A DNA stretch of 6,233 bases from an uncultured Panacagrimonas sp. (GTDB lineage Bacteria > Pseudomonadota > Gammaproteobacteria > Nevskiales > Nevskiaceae). The position numbers and the translations under genes are program-made. The notes below the pieces were generated by a model. That model was not told the origin of the DNA, ran no database searches, and worked only from the letters and a program-made list of their open reading frames with translations. The stretch covers positions 1-6,233 of the forward strand of contig CAMLNE010000255.1 of the NCBI GenBank assembly GCA_946481265.1, in the 5' to 3' direction. Positions 1 to 6,233 of this stretch are shown here, one piece after another; within the stretch, counting starts at the first letter, position 1; each line of letters begins with the position of its first letter.

Positions 1-1605
1 GGAAAGGCCGGCGTCTTCGGCATGGTCATAGGCGGTCAGGCTCTGGTCGTTGCCCACCGTCGTCGAATCGTCGTGCTCGACGCTGGTACTCATGTCCCTC
101 TCGGCATGAATGGTCAGCATCTCGCTGTCCTTCTTGTCCTCGAAGCGGATCTCGTTGAAGGTCTGCGGGTCACCGCCCTTGGTCGAGCGCGTCTTGATGC
201 CGGTCTGCGTGGCGTTCGCAGGCAGGTCGTACGGCGGCATCTGGTCGCCGTTGTAGACACGGCCGGTGATGATCGGCTGGTCCGGGTCCCCCTCGAGGAA
301 GTCGACGATGACCTCCTGCTGGACGCGCGGGATGGCGATCATTCCCCACTTCTTGCCGGCCCAGGGATGCGAGACACGGATCCAGCAGGAGCGGTTCTCC
401 TCCTTGTCCTCGTGCGGCGCGTGGCGATCCCAGTGGAACCGGACCTTCACGCGGCCGAATTCATCGGTATAGATCTCGTCGCCGTCCGGTCCGACCACGG
501 TCGCGGTCTGCGGGCCCTGCACGATCGGCTTGGGCGTGGAGCGGCGCGGGCGGAACTGCTGGCGGCTGGGCACCACCGAAAAGCTGCAGCCGTAGCTGGA
601 GCCTTCGGCGCCCGAGGATTCGTGCGAGCCCAGGGACATCTGGTATGCGGCGCGAGTGACAAGGTACTGGCCGCGATACGTCGGGTGCTGCGTCACGGTC
701 AGCAGTGAGCCGACGCGCAGGGCACGGGCATTGGTGGCCGCGCTGGCGGCCTCGTGACCGGTCTGGAGCTCCTCGAGCCGGATTCCGGCGTACTGCTCGC
801 CGTCCGGCACTTCGACATAGCCACCGGGGTAGTCGAACACCTGCGCCGAGGTGAGCGCCGGCTCCTTCACATTCGGCTTGGTGGCGCGCACCGGCCGCGG
901 CGGCGTCTTGAAGTCGTAGTCCCAGGTCTGCACCTCGCCGCTGCGCATCTCCACCGAGTGCTGCCACTGGTGGATGTACTCCAGGTCCGGCCGCGTGCGC
1001 ACGCTCTCGTGGTAATAGGGCAGGCTGCCGAAGTTCGGCGTTTCCCTGTGCGTGCTGAAAAGATCGACGAGCACCATCTTGTGCTCGGTCTCGGCGTGCT
1101 CGAAGAAATAGTAGATGCCCTCATGCTCCATCAGCCGGCTGATGAAGTTGAAGTCGCTCTCGCGGTACTGGACGCAGTACTCCCATTGGCGGTACTGCCC
1201 GCACAGCTTGTCATCGATCGCGACCAGGTCCGGATAATCCTCGAAGACCTTCCTGAGGATGTCCGGCACCGTCATGTTCTGGAAGATGCGGCAGTCGGTC
1301 TTGCGCGTCAGGATCCAGGGCCAGGGCCGCAGGACGGCCTGGTAGGTGTAGTAGCGCCCGTTGTATGCGCCGGCCGTGAAGCGCGTGACATAGCCGTTGA
1401 AGAAACGCGGTTCGCCGTCCGCCTGTTCGAGCTTGACGGTCATGCCCTGGCCGAGCAGTTCATCCGCCTTGATGTCCGCCCTGGCGCTGAGCAGGTCGAC
1501 CCGGTACTCGAACAGCCGGCCAAGGCTTTCCTCGCCGCTCATGCGCTGGAACAGCAGGTCCGGTCCGAGCGGCGAGACGACTTCCATCAACTGGCTCATT
1601 GGCAT
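1..1605 (-). CDS. vgrG: VgrG/TssI, T6SS spike protein (3'-truncated by window edge)
   Basis: VgrG trimers cap the Hcp tube and form the puncturing spike that carries effectors out of the cell. The frame is open from the ATG at 1605 to the left edge with no stop, giving 535 residues; the C-terminus is outside the window. Residues about 1-345 are the gp27-like phage-hub region, with the hallmark YCVQYRESDFNFISRLMEHE (143-162) followed by GIYYFFEH (163-170). The gp5-like OB-fold follows at about 365-455: DEFGRVKVRFHWDR (381-394), then SCWIRVSHPWAGKKWG (406-421), IPRVQQEVIVDFLEGDPDQP (425-444) and ITGRVYN (446-452). The segment from about 463, with NEIRFEDKKDSEMLTIHAE (484-502), is the entry to the gp5-type beta-helix needle. 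AAGGAG at 1613-1618, 7 bases upstream, supports the start at 1605 over the ATG two codons later. No frameshift was found. Whether it carries a C-terminal effector extension cannot be seen here. It is separated from the methyltransferase gene by 139 bases, so it may have separate transcription. Confidence 0.97.
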   Translation of the reverse strand, partial: MPMSQLMEVVSPLGPDLLFQRMSGEESLGRLFEYRVDLLSARADIKADELLGQGMTVKLEQADGEPRFFNGYVTRFTAGAYNGRYYTYQAVLRPWPWILTRKTDCRIFQNMTVPDILRKVFEDYPDLVAIDDKLCGQYRQWEYCVQYRESDFNFISRLMEHEGIYYFFEHAETEHKMVLVDLFSTHRETPNFGSLPYYHESVRTRPDLEYIHQWQHSVEMRSGEVQTWDYDFKTPPRPVRATKPNVKEPALTSAQVFDYPGGYVEVPDGEQYAGIRLEELQTGHEAASAATNARALRVGSLLTVTQHPTYRGQYLVTRAAYQMSLGSHESSGAEGSSYGCSFSVVPSRQQFRPRRSTPKPIVQGPQTATVVGPDGDEIYTDEFGRVKVRFHWDRHAPHEDKEENRSCWIRVSHPWAGKKWGMIAIPRVQQEVIVDFLEGDPDQPIITGRVYNGDQMPPYDLPANATQTGIKTRSTKGGDPQTFNEIRFEDKKDSEMLTIHAERDMSTSVEHDDSTTVGNDQSLTAYDHAEDAGLS

Positions 1606-1744
1606 GATTTCACTCCTTCAACTTTTTGCGCGTCGCCGGATGCAGCGACCGCGATGGTCTCGCATCCAGGTCCGGCTGCGCCATCCGCATCGGCGCCGCG
1701 CGTGATGTCCGTCGCAGGCCGGTGACGTTTCACTGCGCAGCGCG
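1606..1744. other. Intergenic gap between TPR-methyltransferase and vgrG
   Basis: This is the only sizeable non-coding stretch between the genes (139 bases). It holds the vgrG ribosome-binding site at its vgrG end. Short inverted repeats are present: GTGACG at 1722-1727 with CGTCAC at 1743-1748 (15-base loop, overlapping the methyltransferase stop codon), and GTCGC at 1633-1637 with GCGAC at 1645-1649. Neither is followed by a T-run in the direction of transcription, so I do not call a terminator. No convincing sigma-70 or sigma-54 promoter was recognised. A vgrG promoter or mRNA processing site here is possible but not shown. Confidence 0.5.
1613..1618 (-). promoter_or_regulatory. Ribosome-binding site of vgrG
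   Basis: On the minus strand this reads AAGGAG, a near-perfect Shine-Dalgarno sequence 7 bases before the ATG at 1605. It is much stronger than the sites in front of the two methyltransferase genes, which fits high translation of a structural secreted protein, and it fixes the vgrG start. Confidence 0.85.
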
Positions 1745-3106
1745 TCACGATGGAGTGCGGCGGGCGGCCACCACCAGTCCTGCGACCGGTTGACCCGACT
1801 CCATGCGCAGGGTGTCCTGGCGGATCCGCCGCGTGCCGAATCCCGCCTCGGACAGCATGCGATCGACGTAGGGTTCGCGGTGTGCGTAGCGGCCATGGTG
1901 CTGCAGCAGGTAGTCGGGCGAGGCGTCCGCGTAATGCTCCACGCTGAAGAACAGCCAGCCGCCCGGCTTCAGTGCCGCGCAGGCGGCGCCGACCGCGCCG
2001 TGCAGCGCCCCGAAATAGCAGAGCGTGTCGGCGCTGGCCACCACGTCGAACTCGTCGGGGTGCGCGGCCAGCCAGGAGGTGAGTTCGGCCTCGTGCAGGT
2101 CGTCGTAGATGCCGCGCGTGCGCGCGACCTGGAGCATGCCGGGTGACAGGTCCACGCCGACCAGGCGCGTGCAGGCGGCGCGCACGCGATTGCCGAACAG
2201 CCCGGTGCCGCAACCCGCGTCCAGCAGCGCGAGGTTTGTGCAGGCCGGGCCCAGTGACTCGCGCAGCAGTTCGTCGAGAAGTTGCGGGGCACGGTAGCCG
2301 AGGCTGGCGAGCTTCTGTTCGAAGGACGTCGAGAAGCCATCGAAGACGGTGCGCACATAGCGGTCGTCCGCCCGCTCGGGGGCCTCGCTGCCACCGCAGG
2401 CGGCGAGCAGGTGACGCGCACGCACGTCGTCCGGGTCACGCGCGAGCATCGCGCGATATTCGTCCGCCGCCTTCTCGAACCAGCCCAGGCGGCATAGCGC
2501 GTGGCCCAGCGCGGCACGCAGCTCGCGTGCCTCCGGCTTGATGCCGATGGCGCGCTTGTAGTGCTCGACCGCTTCCTCGAGCCGGCCCTGGGACAGCAGC
2601 GCGTTGCCCAGGCCGCAGTGGATGGTGGACTGGCATTCGACGCCGGTGGCGGCAGGGTCGAGCTGCAGCGCTTCGCGCAGCAGCTTTTCCGATTCACTGG
2701 CGCGGCCAAGCGCGCGATACAGGCGCGCGAGCGTGACGCGCGGCGGTATCGCCTTGGGCGTGAGGATCAGCGCACGTTTGAGGCTGCGTTCGGCGGCCGA
2801 GTAGTCGCGCTGATCGAGCTGCATGATCGCGAGATTGGCGTAGGCGTCGGCATAGTCGGGCGCGTACTTCAGGGCCTCCTGGACATCGCGGATGCCAGCC
2901 TCGACATCGCCGCATTGGTACTTCAGGAGTCCCTGGAAATGCCAGGCGTCGGCATGGCGGGGCGCCACGGCCAGTACGCGCTCGTAGATCGCGCGCGCCT
3001 GTTCCAGCTTGCCGGCCTGGTGCAGTCCGATCGCCTCGCGCGTGTCCGCCACCGCCCGCGTGATCGCGATGTCCTTCGCGGTCGGCCGGGCCTGGCGACG
3101 GGACAT
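1745..3106 (-). CDS. TPR-repeat SAM-dependent methyltransferase, second of a tandem pair
   Basis: A 453-residue paralogue of the gene just upstream with the same architecture and no visible signal peptide. About six TPR-like units fill residues 16-228; the best are 53-85, 87-119 and 161-193 (GNALLSQGRLEEAVEHYKRA). The linker has YVRTVFDGFSTSFEQKL and YRAPQLL (250-277), matching the paralogue. The methyltransferase domain shows motif I LLDAGCGTGLFG (294-305), GVDLSPGML (317-325), DVVASADTLCYFGAL (354-368), motif III LKPGGWLFFSVE (379-390), then GRYAHREPYVDRMLSEAGF (405-423). My ungapped hand alignment of residues 294-450 with the paralogue gives about 87 identities in 157 positions. The TPR half aligns far less well. 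The start ATG lies 2 bases after the upstream stop, with a GGAG at 3116-3119 giving a 9-base spacing, which indicates tight translational linkage. The acidic residue after strand 2 and the motif I glycines are present, so it looks catalytically competent. Acceptor substrate unknown. Confidence 0.91.
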   Translation of the reverse strand: MSRRQARPTAKDIAITRAVADTREAIGLHQAGKLEQARAIYERVLAVAPRHADAWHFQGLLKYQCGDVEAGIRDVQEALKYAPDYADAYANLAIMQLDQRDYSAAERSLKRALILTPKAIPPRVTLARLYRALGRASESEKLLREALQLDPAATGVECQSTIHCGLGNALLSQGRLEEAVEHYKRAIGIKPEARELRAALGHALCRLGWFEKAADEYRAMLARDPDDVRARHLLAACGGSEAPERADDRYVRTVFDGFSTSFEQKLASLGYRAPQLLDELLRESLGPACTNLALLDAGCGTGLFGNRVRAACTRLVGVDLSPGMLQVARTRGIYDDLHEAELTSWLAAHPDEFDVVASADTLCYFGALHGAVGAACAALKPGGWLFFSVEHYADASPDYLLQHHGRYAHREPYVDRMLSEAGFGTRRIRQDTLRMESGQPVAGLVVAARRTPS

Positions 3107-3108
3107 GC

Positions 3109-4461
3109 TCAGGCGCTCCGCCGCGCCGCGCAGATCAGTCCGGCGACGGGCTTTTTCAGTTCGCTGCGCAGGACGCCGCTTTCGATCACGCGTTGCGCGA
3201 ATCCGGCCTCGCGCAGGACCTGCTCGACGTAGTCACGGCGGTGCGCGTAGCGACCGCTGACCTTGAGCTCATGGCCCTGTTCCTGCTCACCGCCATCCTC
3301 GACCGAGAAGATCAGCCAGCCACCGGGACGCAGGCTGCCGTGGGCAGCCCTGGCCACAGCATCCAGGGCGCCGAAATAGCACAGCGTGTCGACGCAGGTG
3401 ATGACGTCGTAGCGGTCGTGGAGCGATTCCAGATGCGCGGTCAGCTCGGCGTGGGCCAGCTCGTCGTAGATCCCGAGTGCGCGTGCCTTGTCGAGCATCC
3501 CGGCCGACAGGTCGACCCCGTCCAGGCGCCGGACCCGCGTGCGAACCTGCTTGCCGAGCAGGCCGGTACCGCAGCCCGCGTCGAGCAGATCGATATCGGT
3601 GGGCAGGCCGGGCAGGCGGCCGAGCAGGTCCGCGACCAGTTCCGGTGCGCGGTATTTCAGGGTCGCCAGCTTGCTGTCGAAGTTCTTGGAGAAGGAATCG
3701 AACATCTGGCTGACGACCTGGTCCTGCGTTCGACCCGGGATCGGCGCGCCGCCGTAGGCGGCCAGCATGTGTGCGAGCTCGGGGCTGTCGGGATCCACCT
3801 GGAGCAGGGAATGGATATGGTCGCGTGCCTCCTCGAGCTTGCCCTCGACGGCCAGGCCGTACGCCATGCGGGCACGGATCAGGGCCAGGTCGCTGGAGGT
3901 GTACGCGGCCTGCAGATGGGCCCTGGCCTCCTCCGGACGTCCCAGCAGGCGCAGCAGTCCGGCCAGCGCGTGGCGGACCAGGGGATCCTGCGGCGCCTCG
4001 TCCTGCAAGGCGTCGAGCATGCCCAGCGCCTCCGCCAGCTTGCCCTGCGTGCGCATCAGGATCGCCAGGTTCACGCGCGGCGACACCGGCTCGGGATCGA
4101 GCTCGATGGCCCGGCGCAGGTGCCGCTCGGCGCCGTCGAAATCGCCCGTCTTGCTGAGCATCAGGCCGAGATTGGCGTGCGCGTCGTGGTAGTCCGGCGC
4201 CAGCTCGATGCATTTGCGCAGGGCGGCGATCGCGTCCGGCCGGATGTCGATCTGGAACAGCAGCACGCCGTAGAAATTGAGCGCGTCAGGATGCTCCGGC
4301 GCCCCGGCCAGGATGCGTTCGTAGAGCGCGCGCGACTCCGCGAAGCGGCCGTCCCGATGCCACAGACGGGCCACCGCCAGCATGTCGTCCACCGTTGCGT
4401 CGGGCGCAAGCGCCGGCCTCACATGAGCGAGGGCGGCATCCAGTTGTTCGCTGGTAACCAT
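3109..4461 (-). CDS. TPR-repeat SAM-dependent methyltransferase, first of a tandem pair
   Basis: A 450-residue protein resembling predicted TPR-containing methyltransferases (COG4976-like). No signal peptide or membrane segment is seen, so it is probably cytoplasmic. Residues about 22-228 hold around six TPR-like helical hairpins; the clearest are at 59-91 and 93-126, each ending in a LAPD or LDPE type turn. A linker, MFDSFSKNFDSKL then YRAPEL (253-275), joins them to a class I Rossmann methyltransferase domain: SAM-binding motif I LLDAGCGTGLLG (292-303), acidic strand-2 GVDLSAGML (315-323), DVITCVDTLCYFGAL (352-366), and motif III LRPGGWLIFSVE (377-388). The ATG at 4461 is preferred because an in-frame ATG at 4518 would overlap the clpV end by 29 bases and add a low-complexity Ser/Arg/Pro leader; only a weak GGA stands upstream of 4461. 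The gene sits 28 bases after clpV and 2 bases before its paralogue, so it is likely in the clpV operon. Substrate is unknown; a T6SS or effector-related protein is inference from context only. Confidence 0.9.
   Translation of the reverse strand: MVTSEQLDAALAHVRPALAPDATVDDMLAVARLWHRDGRFAESRALYERILAGAPEHPDALNFYGVLLFQIDIRPDAIAALRKCIELAPDYHDAHANLGLMLSKTGDFDGAERHLRRAIELDPEPVSPRVNLAILMRTQGKLAEALGMLDALQDEAPQDPLVRHALAGLLRLLGRPEEARAHLQAAYTSSDLALIRARMAYGLAVEGKLEEARDHIHSLLQVDPDSPELAHMLAAYGGAPIPGRTQDQVVSQMFDSFSKNFDSKLATLKYRAPELVADLLGRLPGLPTDIDLLDAGCGTGLLGKQVRTRVRRLDGVDLSAGMLDKARALGIYDELAHAELTAHLESLHDRYDVITCVDTLCYFGALDAVARAAHGSLRPGGWLIFSVEDGGEQEQGHELKVSGRYAHRRDYVEQVLREAGFAQRVIESGVLRSELKKPVAGLICAARRSA
3116..3119 (-). 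promoter_or_regulatory. Probable ribosome-binding site of the second TPR-methyltransferase
   Basis: GGAG on the minus strand, inside the last codons of the upstream methyltransferase gene and 9 bases before the ATG at 3106. Together with the 2-base gap between stop and start it suggests translational coupling of the pair. Confidence 0.55.
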
Positions 4462-4489
4462 GGGCGACGGTCCGGATACGCGACGGCGC

Positions 4490-6233
4490 TCAGTCGAAGC
4501 GGTAGGCGAACTGCCCATCGGACACGCCGACCTGCACCTTTGGAATCGGCTTGCCTTCCATCATGCGGTTGAGGAACTCGCGCGAGATGTCCGGCAGCAT
4601 CGTGTTGGTCAGGATCGCGTCGATCATGCGGCCGCCCGATTCGCTCTCGGTGCAGCGCGACACGACCAGCTTGACCACGTCCTCGTCGTAGTCGAACGGG
4701 ATCTTGTAGCGGGCTTCGACGCGCTTCTTGATGCGGTTGAGCTGCAGCTTGACGATCTCGCCGAGCATCTCGTCGGACAGGGGGTAGTAGGGGATCGTCA
4801 CCAGGCGCCCGAGCAGCGCCGGGGGAAAGACCTTGAGCAGCGGTTCGCGCAGCGCCTTGGCCATGCCTTCGGGATCCGGCATCAGTTCCGGGTCCCTGCA
4901 CATGCCGGCGATCATGTCGGTGCCGGCATTGGTCGTCAGCAGGATCAGCGTGTTCTTGAAGTCGATCAGGCGACCTTCGCCGTCCTCCATCATTCCCTTG
5001 TCGAACACCTGGAAGAAGATCTCGTGCACGTCCGGGTGCGCCTTCTCCACCTCGTCCAGCAGCACCACGGAGTAGGGCTTGCGCCGCACCGCCTCGGTCA
5101 GCACGCCACCCTCGCCGTAGCCGACGTAACCCGGAGGCGCGCCCTTGAGCGAGGAGACCGTGTGCGCCTCCTGGTACTCGCTCATGTTGATGATGATCAT
5201 GTTCTGCTCACCGCCGTACAGCGCCTCGGCGAGTGCGATCGCGGTCTCGGTCTTGCCCACGCCCGAGGTGCCGGCCAGCATGAACACGCCGATCGGCTTC
5301 TGCGGGTTGTCCAGCCCGGCGCGCGAGGTCTGGATGCGCTTGGAGATCATCTCCATCGCGTGATCCTGACCGATCACGCGCTTGGCCAGCAGCTGCGGCA
5401 GCTTGAGGATGGTGTCGATCTCGTTGCGCGCCATGCGGCCGACCGGGATGCCGGTCCAGTCGCCGACCACGCTGGCCACCGCCTGGTAGTCGACGGTGGG
5501 CAGCATCAGCGGTGACTCGCCCTGCAGCTCGGTGAGCTTGTGCTGCACGTCCTTGAGCCGGGCCAGCGCTTCGCTGCGCTCGGCCTCGGTCAGTGGCACC
5601 TGCTCGGGCTTCACGTCGGCCGCCGGCGCCGGCGCCTGGGCCTCCAATTCGAGCTTGCTGCCGGTGCCCTCGACCGGGTTGCCGCCGCGGCGCAGCTGCG
5701 CGCGCAGGTCGAGCAGCTCGGTGACCAGCGCCTTTTCCTCCTCCCAGCGCTTCTCGAGCTCGACCAGGCGGGTCTTGGCCGCCTCGAGCTGCTCGGTGGC
5801 CAGCGACTTGCGCTCGGCCACGTCGATGCCGATGGCCTCCTCGCGGCCGATGATGCCGAGCTCGGTGTCGAGCGAGTCGATGTGCTTGCGCGTGTCATCC
5901 ACTTCCGGCGGCGTCGCATGCAGGCTGACCGCCACGCGCGCACAGGCGGTGTCGATCAGGCTGACCGACTTGTCGGGCAGCTGGCGTGCCGGGATGTAGC
6001 GGCTGGAGAGCTTGACCGCGGCCTCAAGCGCCTCGTCGAGGATCTGCACCTTGTGGTGCTTTTCCATGGTGCTGGCGACGCCGCGCATCATCAGCACGGC
6101 CTTCTTCTCGTCCGGCTCGTCCACCGTGACGCTCTGGAAGCGGCGGGTGAGGGCGGGGTCCTTCTCGATGTGCTTCTTGTATTCCGCGAACGTCGTTGCG
6201 CCGACCGTGCGCAGGGTGCCGCGTGCCAGGGCA
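4490..6233 (-). CDS. tssH: ClpV/TssH, T6SS sheath-recycling AAA+ ATPase (5'-truncated by window edge)
   Basis: Hexameric cytoplasmic ClpB-family unfoldase that, in the T6SS, extracts TssB/TssC subunits from the contracted sheath for reuse. The frame is open to the right edge, so 580 C-terminal residues are visible and the N-domain and first Walker motifs are missing. Seen, in fragment numbering: end of the first AAA+ domain with sensor-1-like RTVGATTFAEYKK (8-20) and arginine pair TRRFQ (29-33); a helical middle domain at about 105-245 containing a Pro/Ala-rich linker; the segment GDWTGIPVGRM (257-267) entering the second AAA+ domain; Walker A GTSGVGKTE (321-329); Walker B VVLLDEVEKAH (389-399); pore-loop region PPGYVGYGEGG (366-376); sensor 1 LLTTNAGTD (431-439); arginine finger near LLGRL (R476); sensor 2 ESGGRMID (531-538). 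The AAA+ motifs look intact. A GTG at 6122-6124 is internal, because homologous sequence continues upstream. The T6SS assignment rather than ClpB rests on the overall D2 sequence and the downstream vgrG. Stop TGA lies 28 bases before the next gene. Confidence 0.96.
   Translation of the reverse strand, partial: ALARGTLRTVGATTFAEYKKHIEKDPALTRRFQSVTVDEPDEKKAVLMMRGVASTMEKHHKVQILDEALEAAVKLSSRYIPARQLPDKSVSLIDTACARVAVSLHATPPEVDDTRKHIDSLDTELGIIGREEAIGIDVAERKSLATEQLEAAKTRLVELEKRWEEEKALVTELLDLRAQLRRGGNPVEGTGSKLELEAQAPAPAADVKPEQVPLTEAERSEALARLKDVQHKLTELQGESPLMLPTVDYQAVASVVGDWTGIPVGRMARNEIDTILKLPQLLAKRVIGQDHAMEMISKRIQTSRAGLDNPQKPIGVFMLAGTSGVGKTETAIALAEALYGGEQNMIIINMSEYQEAHTVSSLKGAPPGYVGYGEGGVLTEAVRRKPYSVVLLDEVEKAHPDVHEIFFQVFDKGMMEDGEGRLIDFKNTLILLTTNAGTDMIAGMCRDPELMPDPEGMAKALREPLLKVFPPALLGRLVTIPYYPLSDEMLGEIVKLQLNRIKKRVEARYKIPFDYDEDVVKLVVSRCTESESGGRMIDAILTNTMLPDISREFLNRMMEGKPIPKVQVGVSDGQFAYRFD

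Larger units (their letters stand above)
1745..6233 (-). other. Putative operon clpV - TPR-methyltransferase - TPR-methyltransferase
   Basis: Three same-strand genes are spaced by 28 and 2 bases with no room for internal promoters or terminators outside coding DNA. This arrangement is seen directly; cotranscription is inference. Its 5' end, and therefore its promoter, is beyond the right edge. vgrG follows after 139 bases in the same orientation and could be an additional member. Confidence 0.75.

Noticed and set aside
754..1725. A 323-codon open frame on the plus strand
   Set aside because: It lies opposite vgrG, which translates into canonical VgrG motifs throughout. No domain was recognised in the plus-strand product.
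1722..1748. Inverted repeat GTGACG/CGTCAC as a transcription terminator after the second methyltransferase gene
   Set aside because: The stem is only 6 base pairs with a 15-base loop, it overlaps the stop codon, and no T-run follows on the transcribed strand.
4462..4518. Upstream ATG at 4518 as the start of the first TPR-methyltransferase
   Set aside because: It would overlap the clpV coding end by 29 bases and add 19 residues of low-complexity leader with no homologous counterpart in the paralogue; the ATG at 4461 fits the gene spacing better.
3193..4572. A 459-codon open frame on the plus strand
   Set aside because: It is antisense to the TPR-methyltransferase gene, whose protein has clear motifs. 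The plus-strand translation shows no recognisable domain and is rich in Arg, Gln, Val and Ala, as expected of an antisense shadow in high-GC DNA.
4460..5515. A 351-codon open frame on the plus strand
   Set aside because: It is antisense to the second AAA+ domain of clpV, and its His/Leu/Val-rich translation resembles no known fold.
6122..6124. GTG as the clpV start codon
   Set aside because: The same frame continues to the right edge with first-AAA+-domain sequence (sensor-1-like and arginine-finger region), so this valine is internal and the gene is simply cut by the window.

Overview
The window is part of a type VI secretion system (T6SS) gene cluster. All recognisable genes lie on the minus strand, so transcription runs from high to low coordinates. 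High GC content and strong G/C preference at third codon positions fit a high-GC proteobacterium, probably beta or gamma. I cannot name the genus from the sequence.

Layout in transcription order: (1) 6233-4490, the C-terminal 580 residues of ClpV/TssH, the AAA+ ATPase that recycles contracted T6SS sheath; its N-terminus lies beyond the right edge. (2) 4461-3109, a complete 450-residue protein with N-terminal TPR repeats and a C-terminal SAM-dependent methyltransferase domain. (3) 3106-1745, a second complete TPR-methyltransferase (453 residues) that is a tandem paralogue of the first. (4) A 139-base non-coding gap at 1744-1606. (5) 1605-1, the first 535 residues of VgrG/TssI, the spike protein; its C-terminal end lies beyond the left edge.

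ClpV and the two methyltransferases are separated by only 28 and 2 bases, so they are almost certainly one operon. VgrG has its own strong ribosome-binding site and may be cotranscribed or have its own promoter in the gap. ClpV and VgrG are standard T6SS parts (sheath recycling and puncturing spike). The tandem TPR-methyltransferases between them are not core T6SS components, and their methyl acceptor is unknown. They are the most interesting part of the window: their catalytic halves are well conserved with each other and their TPR halves much less so, which suggests one chemistry aimed at two partners. The plus strand holds long open frames, but these are antisense shadows typical of high-GC coding DNA. 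I saw no RNA genes, mobile elements, CRISPR arrays or convincing terminators.
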